From Verrucomicrobia bacterium SCGC AAA164-M04 (lineage in GTDB: Bacteria; Verrucomicrobiota; Verrucomicrobiae; Verrucomicrobiales; Akkermansiaceae), in assembly GCA_000383735.1 (NCBI GenBank), contig KB912070.1, forward strand, positions 69,334-133,333: DNA of 64,000 bases, written 5' to 3'. Of this stretch, positions 27,706-35,830 are shown one piece after another (within the stretch, counting starts at the first letter, position 1; each line of letters opens with the position of its first letter). Below the pieces are notes generated by a model that saw nothing but the letters and a program-made list of their open reading frames with translations, made no database searches and was not told the DNA's origin. The position numbers were made by a program, and so were the translations under genes.

Positions 27706-28599
27706 TTAGCGGTATTGCTCGCTGCCGCTGGCGGGTGAGTAGGGTTGTTGCGGTTCGAAGTAATCCCACAGGATCTTGGAGATGTCCCTTAGGAGTGAAA
27801 AGCCCTGGTTGTCATGTTTCCATGACTGATCTTTCTGGTTTTTGGTTATAATACAAAACACGTAGTCTCCGTGTGGAGCATGGACCAATACAACCTCGCT
27901 ACGCGACGCATTGATTGCCCCCTGCTTACTTATCGTTGCGATCGATGGTGGAACTGATGAAAGAGCTTCGCCGTCCCAGTAGATTCGGCCCATAGCGCGT
28001 GCCATCTCCTCGTCAGCCGCGGCCGAAATAAGCTTACGGTTGCGAATGCGTATCAGCAGCTGTGCCATTTCACGCGGAGTTGTTTGCCCCCATCCGTAGC
28101 GGTCCCGTGCGTCTGTACGTCCGGGCGTGCGAGAGTTGAGGCGTGTGCGCGAGAATCCTTTTTCCTTAAGCCAAGTGTTGATGGTCGTGCCAGTCCCTGC
28201 TAATTCCTGACACCAGGCTGCAGCGGTGTTGTCGCTGGTTGTGATCATAAGGAAAACTAACTTTTCGAGCGTCAACTTTTGGTTGTTAGCGAATGAGCCA
28301 AGTAAATCTTCACCGGGGTAGAGGCGGTCTTTGGTGTAGGTCAATTTGTCTTGGTAGCCAAGTTTGTCGCGCTCTACCTTGTCGAGGATCGAGGCTAGGA
28401 TGGGGATCTTTATCATACTGGCTGCGGGGAATAGCTCGTCCGCATTTATGAGGACCGAGTGATTCTTCTGCAGGTGGTGGACGTAAAGTCCGACCTCACC
28501 GTCTAGCTCGGCGACCCTTGTTTCTAGCTTCGTTGCTAGTGTCACTGGTCCAGGTGGACCATGGCATGATGTTAGGAGTATATTTCCCAATATTCCCAT
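27706..28599 (-). CDS. Lipoprotein serine hydrolase of the class A beta-lactamase fold
   Basis: The start is placed at 28599, where 'MGILGNILLTSCHGPPG' forms a lipoprotein signal with an LTSC lipobox; an in-frame extension to 28797 would hide the signal and is Ser/Pro-rich with no recognisable content. About 297 residues. Motifs of the penicilloyl-serine fold: S-x-x-K in 'AASMIKIPIL', S-D-N in 'ITTSDNTAAAW', and K-x-G as 'ISKQGAINAS' in place of the usual K-T-G. The omega-loop Glu is not evident, so beta-lactam hydrolysis is uncertain; a peptidase or esterase role is possible. Confidence 0.78.
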   Translation of the reverse strand: MGILGNILLTSCHGPPGPVTLATKLETRVAELDGEVGLYVHHLQKNHSVLINADELFPAASMIKIPILASILDKVERDKLGYQDKLTYTKDRLYPGEDLLGSFANNQKLTLEKLVFLMITTSDNTAAAWCQELAGTGTTINTWLKEKGFSRTRLNSRTPGRTDARDRYGWGQTTPREMAQLLIRIRNRKLISAAADEEMARAMGRIYWDGEALSSVPPSIATISKQGAINASRSEVVLVHAPHGDYVFCIITKNQKDQSWKHDNQGFSLLRDISKILWDYFEPQQPYSPASGSEQYR

Positions 28600-28771
28600 G
28601 AGGGACAGTAATATCTTTTGAGTGGGGAGGGAAAAGAAGTCAGAGTCGTGAGGATTGGGAGTAGGGCTTATTGAGGAAGTGGGGGGACTGCTATTGCTGT
28701 TGGTATCGGATATCACAGGACCAGGCCATTCCCTCGCTTGTCGAGTAATGATAGGATTTCGAGGGTTATGC

Positions 28772-28873
28772 ATGATAAACAAAATACCCAAGGTCATCGT
28801 CCTTCTTATAGTTTTTTCGATTGGCCTACAATGCGAACAAAACCCTACAGTAAAGGTAGTCTCGCAAAGATAA
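28772..28873 (+). CDS. Possible 33-residue exported or membrane peptide
   Basis: An ATG at 28772 follows a GAGGG sequence by six bases. The frame reads M-I-N-K-I-P-K then a hydrophobic stretch 'VIVLLIVFSIGLQC' and a short polar tail ending V-S-Q-R. It resembles a small secreted or lipoprotein-like peptide, though the residue before the Cys is Gln, unlike a normal lipobox. It lies in the 357-base gap upstream of the serine hydrolase on the other strand. No family recognised; it may be chance. Confidence 0.25.
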   Translation: MINKIPKVIVLLIVFSIGLQCEQNPTVKVVSQR

Positions 28874-28956
28874 TACCAGTCCGAGAAACTCTCTGGGTAA
28901 AGTGGTTGGTTTTCTTCCTGAGAGGCCGCGTAAAAGAGTTATTGTAAACTAAAATC

Positions 28957-30087
28957 TCAACTGATGTGAGCGCCTTTTGTCTCTGTATACATCGAGTAAA
29001 CCGAAGTGCTGGCGGTCATAAAGAGCCGATTTCGCTTGGTTCCGCCGAAGCAGACGTTTGAGCAAATTTCTGGAAGTAAAATTTGTCCAATTCGCTGTCC
29101 GTCCTCATTCGCGAAGATGTGGACACCATCGTAACCGTCTCCCACCCAGCCGGCGCTGGCCCAAATATTACCGTATTCATCGGCGCGGATTCCGTCAGCA
29201 AAACCAGCTTTTTTCTCGCCGTCGACTTCCAGCGTCATGGAGGCAAACTCGCGGCCGTTCTTCAGTCTCTTTGTACTTTCGATATCCCAAACTTTAATAT
29301 TTTTCGGAGCATCTGGATAATGACTTGCACCAGTGTCAGCGACGTAGAGCTTTTTGTAGTCTGGCGAAAAACAGAGGCCATTTGGCTTGAAGATTTCGTC
29401 GGTCAGCTTCGTAATCTTTCCGTCTTGAGCATCAATGCGATAGACTGCCTCCTTTTGATACGGACGGACTGAGCCGTTTGTCGCGCGAGTGCCTTCGTAA
29501 TTCATGAGGCCGCCATAACCCGGATCCGTAAACCAAATCGAGCCGTCTTCCGGGTGGACGATTGCGTCATTCGGTGCGTTGAGTGATTTGCCTTCGAATT
29601 TCTCGGCAAGCACTGTAACCGTGCCATCGTATTCATAGCGAACGACCTTTCGCGGGCCGTGTTGACAAGAAATCTGCCGTCCTTGGAAATCAAAAGTGTT
29701 GCCGTTGCTGTTACCGCTCGGGTAGCGAAATTGCTTGGTGACATGGCCGTCTTCTTCTAGCCAACGGTGCTGAACATTATTCGGGATATCGCTCCACAAG
29801 AGATAACGGCCCACGCCGTTCCAAGCTGGCCCTTCGGCCCAGAGCATGTCCGGTGAATGGTAAATGCGTTGGATCGGAGTGTTGCCAAGCTTGAGCTTAT
29901 TGAAGCGATCGTCGAGTGAAACAATATCGGGGTCAGGATAGCGCGTCGGGATAACGCCCGTCCAATCGCGCGGCGTTTCGGCAGCGGTTTTTTTGGCGGT
30001 GATCGCGGCAGCCATTGCGGCGGTCGCTCCGGTAATGAAATTACGGCGCCCTGTTGAGGAAATGCTCGAATCTGGTTTTTCGTTCAT
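28957..30087 (-). CDS. Tat-exported SMP-30/gluconolactonase-like protein
   Basis: The 376-residue product starts 'TGRRNFITGATAAMAAAITA', a Tat signal. It carries an SMP-30/gluconolactonase/LRE-like six-bladed propeller: 'WAEGPAWNGVGRYLLWSDIP', 'GNSNGNTFDFQGRQISCQHG', 'APNDAIVHPEDGSIWFTDPG', 'KPNGLCFSPDYKKLYVADTG' and 'FADGIRADEYGNIWASAG'. The Glu, Asn and Asp residues in these blocks form the divalent metal site. It would open a sugar lactone in the periplasm, which fits the Gfo/Idh dehydrogenases in this window that could form such lactones; that link is inference. It has its own upstream region of about 260 bases. Confidence 0.92.
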   Translation of the reverse strand: MNEKPDSSISSTGRRNFITGATAAMAAAITAKKTAAETPRDWTGVIPTRYPDPDIVSLDDRFNKLKLGNTPIQRIYHSPDMLWAEGPAWNGVGRYLLWSDIPNNVQHRWLEEDGHVTKQFRYPSGNSNGNTFDFQGRQISCQHGPRKVVRYEYDGTVTVLAEKFEGKSLNAPNDAIVHPEDGSIWFTDPGYGGLMNYEGTRATNGSVRPYQKEAVYRIDAQDGKITKLTDEIFKPNGLCFSPDYKKLYVADTGASHYPDAPKNIKVWDIESTKRLKNGREFASMTLEVDGEKKAGFADGIRADEYGNIWASAGWVGDGYDGVHIFANEDGQRIGQILLPEICSNVCFGGTKRNRLFMTASTSVYSMYTETKGAHIS

Positions 30088-30350
30088 GAACTGAATAATA
30101 GAAAACGCATCGCTAAACTCCAGAAATTTTGAATGTGCTTTGTGTAGGAACTTTGAGTGACTCTTAGGAGGTTACTTTCAGGGGGGTAGGTTACCCTGAA
30201 TTTACTAGGGGAAGGGTATGATTTTGGCCGGGGAATCTCATAAAAGATAGAGATCTTTCGTTTTGAGAAATCTTGATGACACAAAATTGATCATATCTAC
30301 GCATGAACAAATGAGACGCCATTGGAATTATCTCTCAAAAATAAAACGTA

Positions 30351-30920
30351 ATGAAAAAAATGAAAAAATTGCTTCTTTCGGCGCTTCTGAGCGTGACTTC
30401 CATGAGTTCTGTTTTTGCTGATCATCACGAAAAATTATCGGTGAAGACTTCGACTCTTAAAGAGTTCAGGGAACTGTGTGGGCTCCTCGAGGGACGTTGG
30501 AATACAGATATCCTTTGGATAAACGAGTGGCCAGGTGCAAATGCGGTTCGAGGAGAGACGGTCAAGGGCCACACCAAGGTTACTCGTATCCTAGACGGGG
30601 CTGCTTTGGAGATGAAATCGATGCAGGGGACAGAGGAAAGCGCTTGGAGGTTATACTACCATCCGTCCACATCTCAGATCCGAAGTCTATACCTTACGAG
30701 TGGCGGAACGGTTGGCTATGGGACGCTCTTTAAGATAAGCGATACGGAGTATGGCGAGAAAGTTGATGGTGCCCAGAAAGGTGGTGGGGTGATTACTGGT
30801 GATATAAAATGGGTTTTTTCGAAAGATGGGAGATCGTTTATGCTAAGGTCGAAAAATATTAAGCTGGATGGGAAACCACTTGGTGAGCTCAAAGATCTCT
30901 ACAAGAAGGTATCTCCCTGA
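30351..30920 (+). CDS. Hypothetical secreted protein
   Basis: The 189-residue product has a signal peptide 'MKKMKKLLLSALLSVTSMSS' ending VFADHHEK. The mature part is one beta-rich domain: 'LEGRWNTDILWINEWPGA', 'TRILDGAALEMKSM', 'AWRLYYHPSTSQIRSLYLTS' and 'ITGDIKWVFSKDGRSFMLRS'. It resembles the DUF1579-like group of small beta-barrel proteins in which W-x-G-x-W opens a lipocalin-style fold; the assignment is tentative. It stands alone between divergent and convergent neighbours. Confidence 0.7.
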   Translation: MKKMKKLLLSALLSVTSMSSVFADHHEKLSVKTSTLKEFRELCGLLEGRWNTDILWINEWPGANAVRGETVKGHTKVTRILDGAALEMKSMQGTEESAWRLYYHPSTSQIRSLYLTSGGTVGYGTLFKISDTEYGEKVDGAQKGGGVITGDIKWVFSKDGRSFMLRSKNIKLDGKPLGELKDLYKKVSP

Positions 30921-31274
30921 TCCTTCTGCTTTCTTTTTTTATTGTCGATTGCGCGCGGGGCTGGGCTTGGTAGCGCTCTTGACCATGCCTTTTGTTTGCC
31001 GTGATGCGCTGATAGAGATAAAGCTGCGGGAGCGATCCGAGGGATGAGAGTCGTAGCCAATCCGCTCGATCCTCACAATTTCGGCGAGTGTTTTTTGATC
31101 TGGTTCGTGGATCCTGTGAGGAGAGAGATCATTAGGTCTAGGAGTTTGTGCGCGGTTAGCGAGGATGCTTTTTGAAGTTACGCTCTCGGGATTTTCTTTT
31201 GGTGGAATAGACCTAGTTCAAGACTGGTGACCAAATTGGTGTGGATTGTCAGGAATCAAAAACTATTTTGATCA
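30921..31274. other. Intergenic region between convergent genes, possible gene remnant
   Basis: These 354 bases separate two convergent genes. A minus-strand open frame of about 70 codons (roughly 31180 to 30950, ending in a TAA) reads like protein ('KTLAEIVRIERIGYDSHPSD') but has no ATG and only an internal GTG. I treat it as a decayed gene end or chance. No terminator hairpin with a U run was found. Confidence 0.35.
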
Positions 31275-31682
31275 CTAGTGTTCGTAGAGATTGAATAGCT
31301 TCAATGATCCTTTTTTGGTGACAATATCGACCGTAATATCGACGTAATTCTGATCTTCAATACCGATCGCGTCATCCAAGCTATGAATGCGAAAATTTGG
31401 GCCGCTTCGTTTCCATACTCCAGAAAGTGTCCCCTGTATTGAACCACCGTCATTAAGAACAGTCCTAGCGAACCCTGTAAAGCTACCCTTTGTTTCTCGT
31501 GAATCAGAGGGGGTCAATTTATGATTAAAATAGACATGTCCATATTTACCGATCTCCCCTTCATAATTGAGGGTGATTCGGTCTTTTTCCATAAACACCC
31601 CCGTAAGGGTGACATCTGCTTCAATTGCAAGTCTCATAAGCTCAATGGTTAAAGGGTTTTGCTCCACGACGCTGTTGGGCAA
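31275..31682 (-). CDS. Hypothetical protein, 135 residues
   Basis: No family recognised. The product has no signal peptide. Its beta-rich text includes 'ADVTLTGVFMEKDRITLNYE', 'YGHVYFNHKLTPSDSRETKG' and 'SIQGTLSGVWKRSGPNFRIH'. The 31682 start is a TTG; an ATG at 31637 (MRLAIEADV) is an alternative that would shorten it to 120 residues. It sits downstream of the I78-like gene on the same strand with a 74-base gap. Confidence 0.55.
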   Translation of the reverse strand: MPNSVVEQNPLTIELMRLAIEADVTLTGVFMEKDRITLNYEGEIGKYGHVYFNHKLTPSDSRETKGSFTGFARTVLNDGGSIQGTLSGVWKRSGPNFRIHSLDDAIGIEDQNYVDITVDIVTKKGSLKLFNLYEH

Positions 31683-31756
31683 CCCCTCATTGGGTTAAAG
31701 CGAAAAGCGAATGAGCTTTGTGTCACTCAAATTTGAATCACGATAGCAGTGGTCGG

Positions 31757-32329
31757 CTAACCTTTGTTAACTCGAATAATCTTTCCATTTTTGATAGAAA
31801 AATTGAGGCGCTCTGGGCGATGATCTGCCGTTACGCCTTGCGGTTCCCCGTCGATTTCGATCACTCGAGATCGTAGTTTGTTAATCTTCGCAAGATCTTG
31901 AGCTTCCTTTTGAGTTAGCCCAATAAAAGATTTTTCATTAAGTTGTTTGGGAGACGAATAAACTTCAGACGCGGTAATAAGTAATTTTGCTAACTCCTCA
32001 TCTGTAACAACCTTATATCCTTCACTATAATTCCAAGTCTGACCCGTGACATAGACTTCACGAGGAAGTTTTTGGAACTTTCTTGGGATATTTACGGATG
32101 TTTTAGCCTTTGACATTACAGCTGCAGCTAAACCTTCTTGTTTCCGAGCTTCGCACACGACGAGTAGCGTGTTCGCTTTTTTGTAGATCCTGCTGATCTT
32201 GATCGTCCAAGCTGGGCTGGGAACATCAATAGAAACTGCTACGGGCGTTAATGAAGGCACCTTAGAGCCAAAAGAAAGTGAAGCTAGTCCTATGCTTAAA
32301 GAACAAAGAATGATTTTGGGTTGAACCAT
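31757..32329 (-). CDS. Secreted protein with C-terminal I78-type peptidase-inhibitor motif
   Basis: The 190-residue product has a signal peptide through 'SIGLASLSFGSKVPS'. The middle region is unassigned. The C-terminal about 55 residues match the I78 inhibitor family: 'FIGLTQKEAQDLAKINK', 'SRVIEIDGEPQGVTADH' and 'RPERLNFSIKNGKIIRV'. I78 proteins resemble potato inhibitor I and block serine proteases in the periplasm. Here the inhibitor domain follows a longer N-terminal half, which is not the usual small single-domain form. It is divergent from the SlyB-like lipoprotein. Confidence 0.75.
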   Translation of the reverse strand: MVQPKIILCSLSIGLASLSFGSKVPSLTPVAVSIDVPSPAWTIKISRIYKKANTLLVVCEARKQEGLAAAVMSKAKTSVNIPRKFQKLPREVYVTGQTWNYSEGYKVVTDEELAKLLITASEVYSSPKQLNEKSFIGLTQKEAQDLAKINKLRSRVIEIDGEPQGVTADHRPERLNFSIKNGKIIRVNKG

Positions 32330-32552
32330 AGACTAGATTAGACGAGCGGAGAGGCCTTTGCGAGGAAGTTTCTTCCAGCGTAAGGAGAGGGCGACTCCAT
32401 AGAAGGTTGTCAGCAGAGTTGGCTGTAATATGGGGGGCTGATTGTCGTTATTAATTGGAAATACTGACGAGCTTGTCCGCCATTTTAAGGGAACACAATG
32501 AGTAGATTGGCATGAGATTGACTTGCGACAGTCCTCTTAGTAGATTTCAACT

Positions 32553-33044
32553 ATGTCACTCACATTTTTAAGCCGACTACTCTGCGGAGCTTTGGTATTT
32601 CAACTGTTAAGTTGCGTTCCGGCGACCCAAACTGGCACTAGTTATTCGCGTGGTGAAGCCCGTGTTTTGCAACAGGTTAAAATTGGTAAAGTCTTAGACG
32701 TGGCCGAAGTCGCTATTGAAGGGACAAAAAGTGGTGCAGGAGAGATCGTTGGTGGCGCTGTGGGTGGGATCGCTGGCCGCAACACCGGCAGCGGTGCAGG
32801 TGGGAAGATTGCGGCCGTGTTGGGCGGGGCTGTGGGTTCAGTTGTGGGTGCGAAAATAGAAGAAGCCAGAACGCGCTCTCGTGGTCATGAATACACTATT
32901 CGCCTGGACAAAGGTGAGGTGATCTCGGTGGTGCAAGCAATTGATCCCAAGGCGGTTCCAATCGTTGCGGGTGATGAGGTCAAGTTATTGTCGCAAGGGG
33001 CTACCTATCGCGTCACCCGGCTCAACACTGCAGGTCGGCCCTGA
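32553..33044 (+). CDS. SlyB/Pcp-like glycine-zipper outer-membrane lipoprotein
   Basis: The 163-residue product has a lipoprotein signal with the LLSC lipobox in 'VFQLLSCVPATQTG'. 'YSRGEARVLQQVKIGKVLDV' is the SlyB-type conserved opening. A glycine-zipper double segment follows, 'GGAVGGIAGRNTGSGAGG' and 'VLGGAVGSVVGAKIEE'. The end 'YTIRLDKGEVISVVQ' through 'GATYRVTRL' also matches SlyB, a lipoprotein that stabilises outer-membrane proteins under stress. It stands alone on the plus strand. Confidence 0.9.
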   Translation: MSLTFLSRLLCGALVFQLLSCVPATQTGTSYSRGEARVLQQVKIGKVLDVAEVAIEGTKSGAGEIVGGAVGGIAGRNTGSGAGGKIAAVLGGAVGSVVGAKIEEARTRSRGHEYTIRLDKGEVISVVQAIDPKAVPIVAGDEVKLLSQGATYRVTRLNTAGRP

Positions 33045-33118
33045 TTCAATAATTCCCCCTAGAAGAGCCAATAAATTGAGATTGATCTAGGATTTTTTCC
33101 GGCCCTAGCCGATCGTTT

Positions 33119-33847
33119 CTAGCGTCTGCGGCGAAGGCCTGCCAAGATTCCTGTGAACCCAATCAAGAGTGTTGAGCCAGTCTCCGGAACTGCCGTTAGT
33201 CCCCAGCTGCTGGTCGCAGGGATAGTAGCTGGAGCAGCTTCGTTAACATAAAGGTTTCCAGCAAGTGAGCCTGCTCCCAAAATATCTGTGCCAGTTCCTT
33301 TGAAGGAAGCTCCATTGAATTGAAGCAGACCGGCGTCTTCGTCAATCCCCGCAAGATCAGCCGCCGTCATTCCGAAGCCAGTGTCGTTCCCTCCAGCAAT
33401 ATTGACAACGTCGCCGGGAAGGGTGAATGCATTGGTGACCGTTGATGATCCATCTGTTGCAGTGACCGTTAAAATGTCGATTGGAGTGGAAAGATCCGCA
33501 TCGAGTCGAATTGAGATTACGGAACCCAAAAATTCCGAAATATCGACGGAGAACATGGAGTCATTTGCGGGTGAGGCGGCCAAATAATCTCCCCGATCTT
33601 GGTAGACTGTTAGGTCGGAACCGATTACGACAAGTGCCACGCCCGTTCCGTCTCCTCCTGCTTCAAAAATCACATCATTGGTCCCATCAACCGCGTATCC
33701 AGCATCAAGTGTCCAATCTGCGACATTAGTTACCGGGTCGTCAGTTCTAGAGGCGCCCGGGACTAGATTGATGATGGCACCCTCCACTGGAAGAAGTGCG
33801 GATGAGGCTGAAAGAAAAACGAGAACAAATCCTAGGTGACCCTTCAT
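33119..33847 (-). CDS. PEP-CTERM sorting domain protein (VPETGS variant)
   Basis: The 242-residue secreted protein has a signal peptide ending LLPVEGA and a beta-rich middle with 'AGYAVDGTNDVIFEAGGDG' and 'VSIRLDADLSTPIDILTVTA'. The C terminus is the tripartite sorting signal: 'AVPETGSTLL' (the V-P-E-P-G-S motif with T in place of the second P), a hydrophobic helix 'LIGFTGILAGL', and the basic tail RRRR. PEP-CTERM proteins are handled by exosortase and are common in Verrucomicrobia; they often serve the extracellular matrix. No exosortase gene is in this window. Confidence 0.88.
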   Translation of the reverse strand: MKGHLGFVLVFLSASSALLPVEGAIINLVPGASRTDDPVTNVADWTLDAGYAVDGTNDVIFEAGGDGTGVALVVIGSDLTVYQDRGDYLAASPANDSMFSVDISEFLGSVISIRLDADLSTPIDILTVTATDGSSTVTNAFTLPGDVVNIAGGNDTGFGMTAADLAGIDEDAGLLQFNGASFKGTGTDILGAGSLAGNLYVNEAAPATIPATSSWGLTAVPETGSTLLIGFTGILAGLRRRR

Positions 33848-33937
33848 GACCAGAGTTTAACGTTTTTGCTGTCAGGAGTCAAAGTCAGGTCTTCTTTTTT
33901 TCGCGAACTCAGGGATTTGGCGGGGGCCGTTGACGAT

Positions 33938-34669
33938 TTAGTTGATGATGCGGCGGAGGAGAAATGGATCAGATTGATCCTTACTGTCATAAGCAAAGGG
34001 TTCCCAGCCTGCAGGAATCTTCTGTCCATTGGATGTTTTAACTTCCCATTTCTGCTTTGAATCCCAATTTCCTGTCGTGCACCGGCGGAGAAGAAACGGA
34101 TCAGATTGATCTTCCCAATCATACCCAAAGGGTTCCCAACCTTCAGGAATCTCTAGCCCGTTTGAAGTCGTTACCTCCCACATTTGTTCGTTGTCCCATT
34201 TTCCAGAAGTACAACGGCGGAGAAGAAACGGATCGGATTGATCTTTACTGTCGTATGAGAAGGGCTCCCAGCCTGCTGGAATTTTGAGCCCCGCCGTCTT
34301 GATTTCCCATTTTTGCTTGAGATCCCACAGGGTTGAAGAGCTCTGGCGCAGGAGGACCGGGTCTGATTCATCGTTTCCGTCGTAGCCAAACGGTTCCCAC
34401 CCCGCCGGAATTGTTAATCCGGTTGTCATGATTTTCCAACTTTGCTTTTTATCCCACTTAGATGAAGAGCTGCGACGAAGGAGGAAGGGATCCTGTTCAT
34501 CAAAACTATCAAAATTAAAAGGTTCCCAGCCTGCAGGAATCTTTTGGCCATTAGATGTTTTAATTTGCCAGCCATCCGTCAAGACAGTCTCTGACTTCAG
34601 AGCGTCCTCTTCACACTGGATGGCCAAGGTTGAGAATGCTAGGATAGGTATTAATGAAGTTATTTTCAT
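33938..34669 (-). CDS. Secreted protein of five tandem WEPF repeats
   Basis: The start at 34669 (MKITSLIPIL...) gives a signal peptide 'MKITSLIPILAFSTLAIQC'; an ATG six bases earlier is equally possible. The mature part is almost wholly five copies of a 43-45-residue unit, each with 'IPAGWEPF', a Y-D or F-D acidic loop, 'DPFLLRR' and 'WDxxQ'. The units are close to identical in the middle. I know no function; the W-E-P-F core and acidic loops suggest a small beta-sheet calcium or sugar-binding module. It reads away from the GH3 gene. Confidence 0.7.
   Translation of the reverse strand: MKITSLIPILAFSTLAIQCEEDALKSETVLTDGWQIKTSNGQKIPAGWEPFNFDSFDEQDPFLLRRSSSSKWDKKQSWKIMTTGLTIPAGWEPFGYDGNDESDPVLLRQSSSTLWDLKQKWEIKTAGLKIPAGWEPFSYDSKDQSDPFLLRRCTSGKWDNEQMWEVTTSNGLEIPEGWEPFGYDWEDQSDPFLLRRCTTGNWDSKQKWEVKTSNGQKIPAGWEPFAYDSKDQSDPFLLRRIIN
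33941..34570 (-). repeat. Five tandem WEPF repeats inside a secreted protein gene
   Basis: Units of 43-45 codons, each opening W-x-I/V-x-T, followed by 'KIPAGWEPF'-type text. Units 2 and 3 lack the two residues S-N before the IPAG block. The last unit is truncated after 'FLLRR'. Near-identical units suggest recent tandem duplication or homogenisation. Confidence 0.8.
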
Positions 34670-34762
34670 AGCCATAAATTGCGTATACCCTATCAGACAG
34701 CCTTTTACAAGGAGGTTTTAGCAAAAAAGACGCGAGCGGAATTTTATTGAATGGCAGATAGG

Positions 34763-35830
34763 CTAGTAATCCTCGACGGGGCTTTGGCTGGGCCGATCTA
34801 GCTCAAAGCGTTCTTTTCCGATAACTTCACGAGTCAATTGGCTCATTTTCTCGTTTAAATTCTTCCACTTTGAGGGAGCAAAATCGGTTGGGCTCCGTAG
34901 GTTAAAACGTTGGTTTTCGATACGGAGAAGAGAATCGGGATCCTCAGCAATCTGAAGACCATTTAGAACCTCAGGGAGATTGGCCATATTGTGACAGACT
35001 AGGGCAATATCAGCTCCGGCTTCGAGGGCCAATTTGATATCGTTGCCTCGTCCGTAATGATTCACGATGGCGCCCATGTCGAGGTCGTCGGTGAGGATGA
35101 GTCCATTATAACCAAGTTGATCTCGAAGCAATCCTGTGAGGATGATTCGGCTGAGTGAGGCCGGCATTTCTGGATCTATTTTGGGAAAGTGGAGGTGGCA
35201 TGCCATGATTGCGTCCAACTCTGGCATGAGCGCGGTGTATGGAAGAAGATCTGCTTCTAATAAATCTTCTTTGCTCGCATGAGCTACTGGGAGGTCATGA
35301 TGGGGGTCGCTCAGAGCAAGTCCGTTTGTGGGGAAGTGTTTGCCGCAGGAAAGAATGGACTGCTTTCGCATCCAGCGATTAAAAATGCCTGCGTTATTAA
35401 TGACAGTCTGTGAGTGATTTCCCCAACATCTTCCACGGAGTCCATTGTTTTGTTCTGGAAAATGATCAAGATCAAGGACGGGAGCGAAATTTAGATTGAT
35501 GCCAAGAATTTGGAGGAGCTGGCCGGTAAGAGCCCCAAATTGTGCAATTTGACGGGGCGTTGCTTTTTTAGAAAAGGTTGTGGCGTCCGGTGGTGCACAG
35601 CTAAATTCGCGGGTGCGCCAGACACGTCCCCCTTCCTGGTCAATCGAGATGAAAGGGCGGTGTTGTGAGATCGAATTGAGCGAATCAGTGAGTCCTCGAA
35701 TCTGTTCGGCTGAGACCAGATTTCGCGAGAAGAGGATGTAGCCAGCCGGTTGGATCTCACGGAAAAGAGATTTTTCCCCTGATGTGAGTTCAGGGCCGGA
35801 AAGGCCAACAATCAACCGAGAGGCATTCAT
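34763..35830 (-). CDS. nagZ: Glycoside hydrolase family 3, NagZ-like beta-N-acetylhexosaminidase
   Basis: The 355-residue cytoplasmic enzyme reads 'RLIVGLSGPELTSGEKSLF' at the start and holds the NagZ landmarks 'FISIDQEGGRVWRTRE', the 'CGKHFPTNG' loop, 'SDPHHDLPVA' with the catalytic Asp-His dyad, and 'LILTDDLDMGAI' with the nucleophile Asp. NagZ removes GlcNAc from muropeptides in cell-wall recycling. The usual KHFPGHG reads KHFPTNG here, a departure worth noting. Its ATG overlaps the pyrG stop by four bases (ATGA), so translation is coupled to pyrG. Confidence 0.88.
   Translation of the reverse strand: MNASRLIVGLSGPELTSGEKSLFREIQPAGYILFSRNLVSAEQIRGLTDSLNSISQHRPFISIDQEGGRVWRTREFSCAPPDATTFSKKATPRQIAQFGALTGQLLQILGINLNFAPVLDLDHFPEQNNGLRGRCWGNHSQTVINNAGIFNRWMRKQSILSCGKHFPTNGLALSDPHHDLPVAHASKEDLLEADLLPYTALMPELDAIMACHLHFPKIDPEMPASLSRIILTGLLRDQLGYNGLILTDDLDMGAIVNHYGRGNDIKLALEAGADIALVCHNMANLPEVLNGLQIAEDPDSLLRIENQRFNLRSPTDFAPSKWKNLNEKMSQLTREVIGKERFELDRPSQSPVEDY

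Noticed and set aside
30950..31180. Minus-strand open frame without a start codon
   Set aside because: No ATG or credible GTG with a ribosome-binding site; at most a gene remnant.
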